The notes under the pieces: model-generated
What the model was told of the DNA's origin: nothing
What the model saw: only the letters and a program-made list of their open reading frames with translations
The model's database searches: none
Source: Eledone cirrhosa
Taxonomy: Eukaryota; Mollusca; Cephalopoda; Octopoda; Eledonidae
Direction: 5' to 3'
DNA length: 64,000 nt
Assembly (NCBI GenBank): GCA_964016885.1
Contig: OZ024740.1
Location: 206,321,691 to 206,385,690 of the forward strand
In this document: one piece after another, positions 9,566-19,985 of the stretch
How positions within the stretch are numbered: the first letter of the stretch is position 1
How the letters are laid out: every line of letters starts with the position of its first letter
Translations under genes and position numbers: made by a program

Positions 9566-12500
9566 CTGAAATGATAAAATATTGACTTTATTAACAGCAG
9601 CAGTTGATAGAAATAGAGAATATGTATGTATGAAGATGACAGTAAGCACCCAGGCCACATTGTAAATGTGGTTGGCATTAGGAAGGCCATCCACCCGTAG
9701 AAACCAAGCCAAAAAGATTCATAACAAATATTTACTCATTATGAAATATTTGTTACTATTCGTTCACTATCAGATATCCAAACTTGTCTCAATAATTAGA
9801 ATATGTTAAACCTTTTGGCCGTACAAATGACAAAATAAAATAACAGAAGTTGTTATCTATCCAGTTTGATATCAATGGATCTTATTCAAATATCATCATC
9901 ATTTTATACCAGCTTTCCTGAATGAAGAAGTGCCAGGAATTCCCAGTGGAAGGAAGTTGCAGTAGAGGAAGACCAAGGAAGACCTGGGTGGAAGTGGTGA
10001 GAGCAGATCTCAAAATGCTGAACTTTACAATGCAGTAGGTAGAGGAAAGCTGTGTTGGAAAAGACCAAGCAAGCATGGAAAAACAGCTATAAAAAGATGG
10101 ATTGTCACAATTCAAATTAGTCCTTATCTGGTGTTACTGCCCACTCATATGTACAATTTTTAGCATGTTTCCTACAGATCAGATGGATGCCCTTCCTAAC
10201 ACCAACCACTTTACAGAATGTCCTGGGGTGCATTTTATCATAACACCAACACCAGAGAATATCTATGATCAATCTTCCAAGTCAATTATAAACAAAAACT
10301 AACACAAATGAGATATCACATGCCAATTATGATGCAGATAGTATTAATTGCCTTTTACAAGGAATTACAGAAACTCTCATGAAGTTTTGAACATATGACC
10401 GTGTAGGAGACTGAAACAAACTAGCCAACCATTCATTTCGCAAATCAAAGATTTACAAAGAAATCCAACATGTGGACACAACATTTGACTTACGGATCTA
10501 ATATTTCGAGTCCAAATCTGGTTGCATTGGCCTTGGCAAATTGGGCAGGGTCGACGGAGTGAGTAGCCACCACATTCACAGCAGTCATCAGAATAGGAAT
10601 TATTAAACCAGCATTCTCTGCACCTGAAATAATAATGGAGAATACTGAAGTGTTAGAGAGAAGGAGGGTAACAGGGGTTGATGTGGTGTTACAGAAAAAG
10701 TGGGCTAAATGGAATTACATAAGGGTTTGGCAGAATATAGAGTTTAAAGTTGATTATTTCTGAATCATGAGTCAAGGGTGGTGAATTGTGTTGTCATGGT
10801 TGGTGGGCCTTTGTTCATAGCTTTGATTAACAGGGATGACATTAGACTGAACACCAACAATAACAACAACATCATAAACAACAACACCACCACCAACAAT
10901 ACCAACACAATTACAACCAACAATGCCAACAATAACAACAACATCATAAACAACAACAAACTACTTACAAATGACAGGTTGCAATTTTTCGTTGGTAGTC
11001 ATCTGATTTCATCATTTCTTCGACTTCATCTTTTGTAAAGTTTTTTCCTTGTTTGTCTTCATCAGTATTTGTGTTTGGGATGGAATAATAGACAGTGTTG
11101 TTTCTGGGACCTTCAAGGAGCTCATCTGAAGGAAATATGTAACTTTACTTGAAACACACACACAACTCATAACCCTGGCTACCCGAGAAGTTTCATATTT
11201 TAACATGTATGGATAAAACAATATTAATAAACCTGACTAATCAACTCAATCTTTATCTCCAATCTCACCTACCAGTGCCACACCTGGATACTGGATGAGG
11301 ACTGGGAGCAAAACATCACCATCAGTGAGGTGAGATGTCACCAGTAACAAAACCAGAAAGGACTAGATTAGAAACAAAACAGCAGGCAGTTGGTTAGTAT
11401 TGCACCTGCCGACTGTTTGATGTGACACCTGGTTACTGTTATACCTGTCAACTGGTTGGTATCGCATCTGTCAAGTGGTTGGTGTCACGCCTGGTTGGTA
11501 TCACACCTATCAATTGGTTGGTGTCACATCTGTCAACTGGTTGGTGTCACACATGTCAACTGGTAGGTGTCACACATCAACTGGTTGGTGTTACACCTGT
11601 CAACTGGTTGGTGTCTTACATGTCAACTGGTTGGTGTCACACATGTCAACTGGTTGGTGTCACACATGTCAACTGGTTGGCGTTACACCTGTCAACTGGT
11701 TGGTGTCTTACATGTCAACTGGTTGGTGTCACACATGTCAACTGGTTGGTGTCACACATGTCAACTGGTTGGCGTTACACCTGTCAACTAGTTGGTGTCA
11801 TACATGTCAACTGGTTGGTGTCACACATGTCAACTTGTTGGTGTCACACCTGTCAACTGGTTAAGTCATAGCTGAATAATAAGTAAAATGGTTTGTTCAT
11901 CTCACGAGAATGTGAAATAACCATCAATCCCTGCCAGTCTATAATAGCAAGTGGTCAAACTTCAGTCAAAAGAAGTCAATGATGGCAGCAGTATAATGGG
12001 TTGGACACATGCTCCATCAATCCCTGCCAGTCTATAATACGAAGTGGTCAAACTTCAGTCAAACGAAGTCAATGATGGCAGCAGTATAATGGAGTTGGAC
12101 ACATGCTCCATCAATCCCTGCCAGTCTATAATACGAAATGGTCAAACTTCAGTCAAAAGGAATCAATGATGGCAGCAGTATAATGGAGTTAGACACGTGC
12201 TCCATCAATCCCTGCCAGTCTATAATATGAAATGGTCAAACTTCAGTCAAAAGAAGTCAATGATGGCAGCAGTATAATGGAGTTGGACATGTGCTCCGTC
12301 AATCCCTGCCAGTCTATAATACGAAGTGGTCAAACTTCAGTCAAAAGGAGACAATGATGGCAGCAGTATAATGGGGTTGGACACATGCTCCATCAATCCC
12401 TGCCAGTCTATAATACAAAGTGGTCAAACTTCAGTCAAAAGAAATCAATGATGGCAGCAGTATAATGGAGTTAGACACATGCTCCATCAATCCCTGCCAG

Positions 12501-15500
12501 TCTATAATACGAAGTGGTCAAACTTCAGTCAAACGGAATCAATGATGGCAGCAGTATAATGGAGTTGGACACATGCTCCATCAATCCCTGCCAGTCTATA
12601 ATACGAAGTGGTCAGACTTCAGAGTCAAAAGGAGACAATGATGGCAGCAGTATAATGGAGTTGGACACATGGTCTGCTCCTACAACATGACATTAGTGCA
12701 GATCATCAGCTTCATATCCTCATAACATCTTCCTGGTAGATGTGCCTGAAGCAAAACGAAAAAATATTCTGGATCTCTTTCAGAAGTCTCTCACTACCCC
12801 CATCATCAGTCTATCACTACCCCCATCACCAGAAGCCTCTCACTACCCTACTAGGAGTCTCTCACTACCCTCACAAGGAGTCTCTCACTACCCCTATCAC
12901 CAGGAGTCTCTCACCACCCCCACCATCAGCAGTCTCTCACTACCCCTATCATCAGAAGTATCTTACTAACCCCACCAGAAGACTCTCACTACCCCTATCA
13001 TCAGAAGTATCTTACTAACCCCACCAGGAGTCTCCCCCTACCCCCATCACCAGAAGCCTCTCACTACCCTACTAGGAGTCTCTCACTACCCTCACAAGGA
13101 GTCTCTCACTACCCCTATCACCAGGAGTCTCTCACCACCCCCATCATCAGAAGTCTCTCACCACCCCCATCACCAGGAGTATCTCACTACCCCCATCACC
13201 AGAAGTATCTCACCACCCCCATCACCAGGAGTCTCCCACTACCCCCATCACCAGGAGTCTCCCACTACCCCCATCACCAGAAGTATCTCACTACCCCCAT
13301 CACCAGGAGTCTCCCACTACCCCCATCACCAGGAGTCTCTCACTACCCCCATCACCAGGAGTCGCCCACTACCCCCATCACCAGGAGTCGCCCACTACCC
13401 CCATCACCAGGAGTCTCTCACCACCCCCATCACCAGGAGTCTCCCACTACCCCCATCACCAGAAGTATCTCACCACCCCCATCACCAGGAGTCTCTCACT
13501 ACCCCCATCACCAGGAGTCGCCCACTACCCCCATCACCAGGAGTCTCCCACTACCCCCATCACCAGGAGTCTCTCACTAGCCCCATCACCAGGAGTCTCT
13601 CACTACCCCCATCACCAGGAGTCTCCCACTACCCCCATCACCAGGAGTCTCCCACTACCCCCATCACCAGGAGTCTCCCACTACCCCCATCACCAGGAGT
13701 CTCTCACCACCCCCATCACCAGGAGTCTCCCACTACCCCCATCACAAGAAGTCTCTCACCACCCCCATCATCAGAAGTCTCTCACCACCCCCATCATCAG
13801 AAGTCTCTCACCACCCCCATCATCAGGAGTCTCCCACTACCCCCATCACCAGGAGTCTCCCACTACCCCCATCACCAGGAGTCTCTCACTACCCCCATCA
13901 CCAGGAGTCTCCCACTACCCCCATCACCAGGAGTCTCCCACTACCCCCATCACCAGGAGTCTCCCACTACCCCCATCACCAGGAGTCTCCCACTACCCCC
14001 ATCACCAGGAGTCTCCCACTACCCCCATCACCAGAAGTATCTCACTACCCCCATCACCAGGAGTCTCCCACTACCCCCATCACCAGGAGTCTCTCACTAC
14101 CCCCATCACCAGGAGTCGCCCACTACCCCCATCACCAGGAGTCGCCCACTACCCCCATCACCAGGAGTCTCTCACCACCCCCATCACCAGGAGTCTCCCA
14201 CTACCCCCATCACCAGAAGTATCTCACCACCCCCATCACCAGGAGTCTCTCACTACCCCCATCACCAGGAGTCGCCCACTACCCCCATCACCAGGAGTCT
14301 CCCACTACCCCCATCACCAGGAGTCTCTCACTAGCCCCATCACCAGGAGTCTCTCACTACCCCCATCACCAGGAGTCTCCCACTACCCCCATCACCAGGA
14401 GTCTCCCACTACCCCCATCACCAGGAGTCTCCCACTACCCCCATCACCAGGAGTCTCTCACCACCCCCATCACCAGGAGTCTCCCACTACCCCCATCACA
14501 AGAAGTCTCTCACCACCCCCATCATCAGAAGTCTCTCACCACCCCCATCATCAGAAGTCTCTCACCACCCCCATCATCAGGAGTCTCCCACTACCCCCAT
14601 CACCAGGAGTCTCCCACTACCCCCATCACCAGGAGTCTCTCACTACCCCCATCACCAGGAGTCTCCCACTACCCCCATCACCAGGAGTCTCCCACTACCC
14701 CCATCACCAGGAGTCTCCCACTACCCCCATCACCAGGAGTCTCCCACTACCCCCATCACCAGGAGTCTCCCACTACCCCCACCACCAGGAGTCTCTCACT
14801 ACCCCCATCACCAGGAGTCTCCCACTACCCCCATCACCAGGAGTCTCCCACTACCCCCATCACCAGGAGTCGCCCACTACCCCCATCACCAGAAGTCTCC
14901 CACTACCCCTATCACCAGGAGTCTCCCACTACCCCCATCACCAGGAGTCTCCCACTACCCCCATCACCAGAAGTATCTCACTACCCCCATCACCAGGAGT
15001 CTCCCACTACCCCCCATCACCAGGAGTCTCTCACTACCCCCATCACCAGGAGTCTCCCACTACCCCCATCACCAGAAGTCTCCCACTACCCCCATCACCA
15101 GGAGTCTCTCACTACCCCCATCACCAGAAGTATCCCACTACCCCCATCACCAGAAGTCTCTCACTACCCCCATCACCAGGAGTCTCCCACTACCCCCATC
15201 ACCAGAAGTATCTCACTACCCCCATCACCAGAAGTATCTCACTACCCCCATCACCAGGAGTCTCCCACTACCCCCATCACCAGGAGTCTCCCACTACCCC
15301 CATCACCAGGAGTCTCCCACTACCCCCATCACCAGAAGTCTCCCACTACCCCCATCACCAGGAGTCTCTCACTACCCCCATCACCAGGAGTCGCCCACTA
15401 CCCCCATCACCAGGAGTCTCCCACTACCCCCATCACCAGGAGTCTCCCACTACCCCCATCACCAGGAGTCTCCCACTACCCCCATCACCAGGAGTCTCTC

Positions 15501-18361
15501 ACTACCCCCATCACCAGGAGTCTCCCACTACCCCCATCACCAGAAGTATCTCACTACCCCCATCACCAGGAGTCTCCCACTACCCCCATCACCAGGAGTC
15601 TCCCACTACCCCCATCACCAGGAGTCTCCCACTACCCCCATCACCAGGAGTCTCCCACTACCCCCATCACCAGAAGTATCTCACTACCCCCATCACCAGG
15701 AGTCTCCCACTACCCCCCATCACCAGGAGTCTCCCACTACCCCCATCACCAGGAGTCTCCCACTACCCCCATCACCAGGAGTCTCCCACTACCCCCATCA
15801 CCAGGAGTCTCCCACTACCCCCATCACCAGGAGTCTCCCACTACCCCCATCACCAGGAGTCTCCCACTACCCCCATCACCAGGAGTCTCCCACTACCCCC
15901 ATCACCAGGAGTCGCCCACTACCCCCATCACCAGAAGTCTCTCACTACCCCCATCACCAGGAGTCTCCCACTACCCCCATCACCAGGAGTCTCTCACTAC
16001 CCCCATCACCAGGAGTCTCCCACTACCCCCATCACCAGGAGTCTCCCACTACCCCCATCACCAGGAGTCTCTCACTACCCCCATCACCAGGAGTCGCCCA
16101 CTACCCCCATCACCAGGAGTCTCCCACTACCCCCATCACCAGGAGTCTCCCACTACCCCCATCACCAGGAGTCTCCCACTACCCCCATCACCAGGAGTCT
16201 CCCACTACCCCCATCACCAGGAGTCTCCCACTACCCCCATCACCAGGAGTCTCCCACTACCCCCATCACCAGGAGTCTCCCACTACCCCCATCACCAGGA
16301 GTCTCCCACTACCCCCATCACCAGGAGTCTCCCACTACCCCCATCACCAGGAGTCTCCCACTACCCCCATCACCAGGAGTCTCCCACTACCCCCATCACC
16401 AGAAGTCTCTCACTACCCCCATCACCAGGAGTATCTCACTACCCCCATCACCAGGAGTCTCCCACTACCCCCCATCACCAGAAGTATCTCACTACCCCCA
16501 TCACCAGGAGTCTCCCACTACCCCCATCACCAGAAGTATCTTACTAACCCCACCAGAAGTATCTCTACCCCCATCACCAGAAGTATCCCACTACCCCCAT
16601 CACCAGGAGTCTCCCACTACCCCCCATCACCAGAAGTATCTTACTAACCCCACCACCCCCATCACCAGAAGTATCTCACCCCCCCCCCCCCCCCCCCATC
16701 ACCAGGAGTCTCCCACTACCCCCACACCCTATACTAACAGTACCTAAATATGTTTAACATCCTTACATTCCCTGTTAGAAATACCACACCAATCATCATG
16801 GGTAATAGTTGACAAAATGAAAACTATATCATAATGTTACAAAGCTTCTAGTATCTATCATTATGATTGTCTCCTCTGTAGTGAGTTACCAACAGAAATT
16901 AACTTTGCAAATTGCAGTAGATTGGAAACTTACCATTTCCTTTTTTTACTCAATTACTGAGTATTTTTGCTGCATGGCAGGAATGAAAATCACAGCTGTG
17001 AAAAATGAGACACTTGTCCTCTCAAGGAAACCTGTGCTGTGTACTCTACATGTCAGTGGAGTTCCACTGAAGCAGGTGGAGAAGTTCAAGTGTCTCAGGA
17101 CCATGTTCATAAGTGATGGAAGGCTGGAGGTTGAATTACATGTAAGAATTGCAGGAGTTGGTGTTATAATGCACCAGCTCGGCATTTAGTGATCGGAAGG
17201 GAGGTAGGCATAAAAGCCAAACTCACTATCTTCAATTCAGTATTCATGTCAACCCTTACCTATGGTCATGAATCTTGGGTAATGACTGAAAGGCACGATC
17301 ACAAATACAAACGGCCGAAATAGAGATCCTCCGAATGGTCTTTGGAGTAACGATACTTGATCGAGTGCATAGCTTGGAGATCAGAGAGTTGTTCCAAGTA
17401 GAGCCACTACTTCTCTGAATTGAAAGATCACAGCTCTGATACTATGGGCATGTGGTTAGAATGTCTCAGGAAAGAACGCTGAACAGATTTTATGAGCAAA
17501 ACCAACCAGCAGGAGACCCAGGGGTAGAGACCCAAGCGAGATGGTTGGATAACATCCATGAGGTCGGCTCGGCTCGTCTCGCTTGGGGATCCAGCCGGAT
17601 CAGTTGGAGACAGTTGCTTCTGACAAGACCCACTGGAAGGAGTGTTTGAGGACTCTGTCCTCATGACCCTCTCAAGAATAAGTGGGCAAAGAAGACCACT
17701 GTAAGTTATTGATATCTTACACTTTCTCAGTAAAATTATATTTCAGCAGATTAAAAATTTTCCATTTTTGTTTTACTGAACATTGTACCTGACAGCTACC
17801 TCAGATAATTCACTACATAAGTCTATAAGGGAGTCACTATGTGGTCACTTCACCTGCTAGAAACAGCAGCCAAAGCTTCAAATCACACCTTACAAATTGA
17901 ATAATTCAGTAACTTATGGGTGGAGGTCATAGCTGGAATGCCTTTGATTATAAATCTGCTTAATTAAAGTTGACCTGCAACAGCAACAACTAGCTCCCAG
18001 CTGCCTTAACCCTTTAGTATTTAAACCAGCTGTATCTGGCCAGAATTCTCTCATCTCTTTCTGTTCAAACCAGCCATAACTGACCACTCATACTGATGTT
18101 AAGGTAGTGTTCTCAAAATAAATAATATCAAAATATCATAGATTTATAAACCAGCAGAACATGAACCATGTCCTTTTAAGTAGACAAAATCTCTGGCCAT
18201 TATCAAATCTAATTGTGCTGTCTCTGTACTGCTAAGATGTAAGCTGGTGTAAAGGTTTACTTACCTTCCAAATCAACAACAGGAGAGCACTCCATCTGTG
18301 CATCTACCTGGCTGTCTCCCTCAGCAAAACCTTCATCATCACCACTGACCCCTAGCTCCAT
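9425..18361 (-). CDS. Pinocchio-family cysteine-rich protein (four coding exons)
   Basis: Seen: joining 18361-18265, 11125-10969, 10623-10494 and 9565-9425 gives an uninterrupted 174-residue frame. Every internal intron starts GTAAGT or GTAAGN and ends in CAG, and the phases agree (1, 2 and 0). Residues 1-80 are acidic and low-complexity. Residues 83-118 hold nine cysteines: C83-x2-C86-x2-C89, C99-C100-x-C102 in the phrase CCECGGYSLRRPCPIC, then C111-x2-C114-x3-C118. A conserved-looking tail follows (SHTYHQAYWDGTC, 129-141). Known: ECGGYSL-x-RPCP, a downstream W-x-R and a final W-x-G-x-C are what I remember of insect and mollusc Pinocchio proteins. Drosophila pino was described as an antennal protein affecting olfactory behaviour; its biochemistry is unclear. 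Inferred: the cysteines probably bind metal or form disulphides. The start is the first ATG in the first identified exon. That exon is open upstream of the ATG, so a longer N terminus or an upstream exon is possible. Family assignment is from memory, not a search. Confidence 0.75.
9640..9718 (+). mobile_element. SINE/LINE-tail fragment in intron 3
   Basis: GTGGTTGGCATTAGGAAGGC, CATCCACCCGTAGAAACC and AAGCCAAAA match the sense middle of the LINE/SINE tail (antisense GGATGCCCTTCCTAACACCA at 41160). Confidence 0.65.
9905..10095 (+). pseudogene. Decayed LINE C-terminal fragment in intron 3
   Basis: A frame around 9965-10020 reads SRGRPRKTWVEVVRADLK, the C-terminal 'GRPRKTW-x-E' motif that is also at the end of the intact LINE ORF at 41533. 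The flanks contain stops and shifts. It is antisense to the host gene. Confidence 0.7.
10165..10262 (-). mobile_element. SINE/LINE-tail fragment in intron 3
   Basis: AGATGGATGCCCTTCCTAAC + ACCAACCACTTTACAGAATG and TGCATTTTATCATAACACCA match the antisense LINE/SINE tail seen at 38540 and 41160. Confidence 0.7.
10494..10623 (-). CDS. Pinocchio-like exon 3 (cysteine core)
   Basis: Acceptor TTATTTCAG before 10623 and donor AGATCC|GTAAGT at 10494. It encodes residues 85-128 with seven clustered cysteines visible in CRECW, CCECGGYSLRRPCPIC and QGQC. This exon carries the family signature. Confidence 0.88.
10846..10964. repeat. (AAC)/(ATC)/(ACC) microsatellite in intron 2
   Basis: Degenerate triplet array immediately after the donor of exon 2, between exons 2 and 3. 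Confidence 0.85.
10969..11125 (-). CDS. Pinocchio-like exon 2
   Basis: Acceptor TTCCTTCAG before 11125 and donor CATTT|GTAAGT at 10969. It encodes residues 33-84 (start ELLEGPRNNTVYYSIP, end SDDYQRKIATCH). It joins exon 1 in phase 1 to complete an Asp codon and ends in phase 2. Confidence 0.85.
11385..11868 (+). repeat. 23-bp minisatellite in intron 1
   Basis: About 20 units of GTCAACTGGTTGGTGTCACA+CAT/CCT. Because 23 is not divisible by 3 and the unit has no stop in any phase, all three + frames are open with a 23-residue period (STGWCHTCQLVGVTHVNWLV-type). This is a textbook cause of false ORFs. Confidence 0.92.
11921..12672 (+). repeat. 94-bp tandem repeat, eight copies, in intron 1
   Basis: Copies start at 11921, 12014, 12108, 12202, about 12296, 12390, 12484 and 12578 with CCATCAATCCCTGCCAGTCT. 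They differ by a few substitutions (for example AAAGAAGTC versus AAAGGAGAC). No ORF. Confidence 0.92.
13279..14786 (+). repeat. 754-bp higher-order duplication inside the 26-bp array
   Basis: 13279-14032 and 14033-14786 are tandem near-identical copies, 754 bp = 29 x 26. Private variants recur at exactly +754: GTCGCCC (13361/14115), CTCTCACTAG (13571/14325), ATCACAAGAAG (13741/14495). Confidence 0.85.
16679..16697. repeat. C19 homopolymer
   Basis: Nineteen consecutive C on the + strand near the right edge of the 26-bp array. Length may be uncertain in sequencing. Confidence 0.85.
16950..17700 (+). pseudogene. Decayed LINE reverse-transcriptase C-terminal region in intron 1
   Basis: Frame pieces read GMKITAVKNETLVLS, PLKQVEKFKCLRTMFISDGR, then after a stop/shift FMSTLTYGHESWVMTER, then YGHVVRMSQERTLNRF near 17440-17490. 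These are the post-polymerase motifs of non-LTR elements ('Y-L-G', 'YG-x-E-x-W', 'GH-x-x-RM'). Several frameshifts separate them. It is a different LINE family from the one at 41039, which reads LHGSETWAL and YGHVMRM. It is antisense to the host gene. Confidence 0.8.
17701..18005. other. Intron 1, nothing recognised
   Basis: No repeat family or coding signal identified between the LINE relic and the MITE. Confidence 0.4.
18006..18150 (+). mobile_element. TTAA-flanked MITE (piggyBac-type), copy 4, 3'-truncated
   Basis: TTAACCCTTTAGTATTTAAA then CAGAATTCTCTCATCTCTTT and GATGTTAAGGTAGTGTTCT match copies 2 and 3. The right half and right TIR are missing. It lies about 110 bp downstream of exon 1 of the host gene. 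Confidence 0.75.
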
Positions 18362-18452
18362 TATGCCACAAGCATTAAAAGACAGGACAATTAGAGAGGG
18401 GCTGCTGCTGCTTATTAGACTTTTCACAGCATATGGGAACTGTTCAATAAAT
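18265..18452 (-). CDS. Pinocchio-like exon 1 (first identified; start codon 18361)
   Basis: Acceptor TTTTGTTCCAG before 18452 and donor GAAG|GTAAGT at 18265. The coding part encodes MELGVSGDDEGFAEGDSQ and onward to VVDLE, ending in phase 1. An acceptor upstream means at least one further 5' exon exists, probably non-coding. It must lie in the transposon zone, beyond the satellite, or outside the window. Bases 18362-18452 are open in the same frame but look like leader. Confidence 0.75.
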
Positions 18453-18502
18453 CTGGAACAAAAGGAAGAACATGATAAACATCAGCACCAACAGCAGTAT
18501 TA

Positions 18503-18743
18503 ACCCTTTCGTTACTATATTTCTACTGAAAAACATCTCTGATTTTCATATCATTTTGTAAATAATCAATAATTTGAAGGGATTTAGTAATAATAAACTT
18601 ACTCATTATTAAGATGGAACATAACAAAGGTTCTTAGATAAAATTATGATGGGAAGTTTTCAAAATAAGACTATAAAATAAACAGTTTTGTACCATAAAA
18701 ATAGGGGCAGTTTCAGATGGTTTCTAATCAAGAGGGCTAATAC
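18503..18743 (+). mobile_element. Possible second TTAA-type MITE family
   Basis: Starts TTAACCCTTTCGTTACTATA, which shares the TTAACCCTTT end of the other MITEs but has a different interior. The right end GAGGGCTAA is only weakly inverted, so the element is decayed or truncated. Confidence 0.4.
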
Positions 18744-19053
18744 ATGTTTTACATTTTGTGTGTGAGGTGTGTTTATGTCTATTCAGCTTATTATGAAGTC
18801 AAACTATTTCTCTCTGGACCACTATAATTCACTGATTACATTCTTTTTAGTTTATGGCTTAGCCAGGAAAGAATGGACTGTTCCCAGAACCTTTTTCACT
18901 GCCTCTGAAACTAGACGGAGAAAGTTATTTTCACACCTGGCCCAAATGCTATCAACAGAGTGGGTTATGCTAAATGCATGCAACGCCCAGGTTGTGATGT
19001 TTAACAGGGAGATATATTAAACATGACATTTACACTCTACTATTGTATTGAAT
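18744..19053. other. Unassigned DNA upstream of the host gene's first identified exon
   Basis: An 83-residue open frame (18769-19020, +) exists, but I see no domain, start context or splice signal supporting it. It may be an unrecognised transposon piece. Confidence 0.35.
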
Positions 19054-19098
19054 ACCTTATTAACTGTGGTTACCCTCGATTGAACCCAGGACTTATAT
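19054..19098 (-). repeat. Short interspersed repeat (inverted copy of 4432-4480)
   Basis: TTGAATACCTTATTAACTGT and GGTTACCCTCGATTGAACCC are the complement of 4432-4480, then (TA)n follows. Confidence 0.6.
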
Positions 19099-19112
19099 AT
19101 ATATATATATAT

Positions 19113-19265
19113 ATCATCATCATCATCATCATCATCATCGTTTAACATCCATTTTCCACACTAGCGTGGGTTGTCCCACTAGAGGCAAATGGGTCGGGTG
19201 ACCATTTCTTGCTCATATAGAATTGTTTCTGGCGAGGTTTCTACGGCTGGATGCCTTTCCTGTAT
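19113..19265 (-). mobile_element. LINE/SINE 3' tail, antisense
   Basis: (CAT)8 then CGTTTAACATCCATTTTCCA, CACTAGCGTGGGTTG, and TTTCTACGGCTGGATGCCTT. This is the same tail as the satellite-embedded LINEs. Confidence 0.75.
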
Positions 19266-19274
19266 ATATATTCA

Positions 19275-19335
19275 AATCTAAAATAGTTGGTGATAGGAAG
19301 GGCAACCAGTTATAAAAATCATGCCAAAAAAAGGG
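19275..19335 (+). mobile_element. SINE/LINE-tail fragment, sense
   Basis: GTTGGTGATAGGAAGGGCAA + CCAGTTATAAAAATCATGCC is the complement orientation of the tail just to the left, so two insertions lie back to back. Confidence 0.55.
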
Positions 19336-19542
19336 TCGAGAGGATTCTTTGGTTGTGTTGTGGGCATGACAAACTCTCTTGTGGGTGCCGTGATAAAGCA
19401 CACTCAGTACAATCTGTAGAGTACAGGAACATATGTAAGATGTAACACCCATCCACACCACCAGTCCATCTGAGAAGTCAGTGGCTCCAGCTAAGTGTTG
19501 ACTTGGTCGGTGACAACCTGTTTAATCTTGCTAACAAGGAAA
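19336..19542. other. Possible remainder of the sense SINE
   Basis: GTGGGTGCCGTGATAAAGCA and ACCATCCACACCACCAGTCC-like sequence suggest further SINE or LINE-tail body, too diverged to delimit. No gene. Confidence 0.35.
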
Positions 19543-19758
19543 ATAGGTATTAAATAATTGTTTCTACTTTTGGCACAAGGCCAGCAATTACCTAGTACAT
19601 TACTGGTACTTTATTTTATCGACCCCGTAAGGATGAAAGGCAAAGTTAACCTCGGTGGGATTTGAACTCAGACCATAAAGGGCCGTAACTCTTTGCTGCA
19701 AAGCATGGCATCCAACCCTCTACCGATACTGCCACCGCCCTTATAGGTATTAAATAAT
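19543..19758 (-). mobile_element. Full-length tRNA-derived SINE with perfect 16-bp target duplication
   Basis: ATAGGTATTAAATAAT occurs at 19543-19558 and again at 19743-19758, flanking a 184-bp SINE (19559-19742). Read on the minus strand, the head GGCGGTGGCAGTATCGGTAG leads to the B-box-like TCTGAGTTCAAATCC, then the body, then the tail GTAGAAACA. The perfect duplication indicates a comparatively recent insertion. This copy is the reference for the decayed and satellite-embedded copies. Confidence 0.92.
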
Positions 19759-19779
19759 GGTGGTTGTGTGTGTGTGTGC

Positions 19780-19985
19780 ATTGTAACCCTCATTTTATGT
19801 CCACTTTCCATGCTTACATGGGTTGTCACAGTTCAAGATTAGACAGATCAGAGGGACCACGTTGTGATCATATGTTCTGGCATGGTTTTTTCTACAGCTA
19901 GACCCCCTTCCTAAGGCCAACCATTTTACAGTGTTTACTGGGTGCATTTTATCATGGCACCAGCACTAACACTTACTAGAGAGGT
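19780..19985 (-). mobile_element. LINE/SINE 3' tail, antisense, diverged
   Basis: TTTTATGTCCACTTTCCATG + CTTACATGGGTTGTC, TTTCTACAGCTAGACCCCCT + TCCTAAGGCCAACCA and TGCATTTTATCATGGCACCA align with the antisense tail, lacking the CAT run. Confidence 0.7.

Larger units (their letters stand above)
12786..16725 (+). repeat. 26-bp C-rich minisatellite (~4 kb) in intron 1
   Basis: About 150 units of CCCCATCACCAGGAGTCTCC+CACTAC, degenerate at the left end (12786-13040) and right end (16540-16725). Variants include GAAGTATCTCAC, GGAGTCGCCC and CACCACC. The + strand is C-rich and T/G-poor, so the transcribed (minus) strand of the host gene is the G-rich one. Confidence 0.95.

Noticed and set aside
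9425..9712. 95-residue single-exon ORF starting MAWFLRVDGLPNANHIYN
   Set aside because: Its first half is intronic SINE sequence. The acceptor at 9565 and phase-matched upstream exon show that only the second half is coding.
19559..19742. tRNA gene
   Set aside because: A- and B-box-like motifs are present, but the cloverleaf is degenerate and the element has a SINE body, tail and target duplication.
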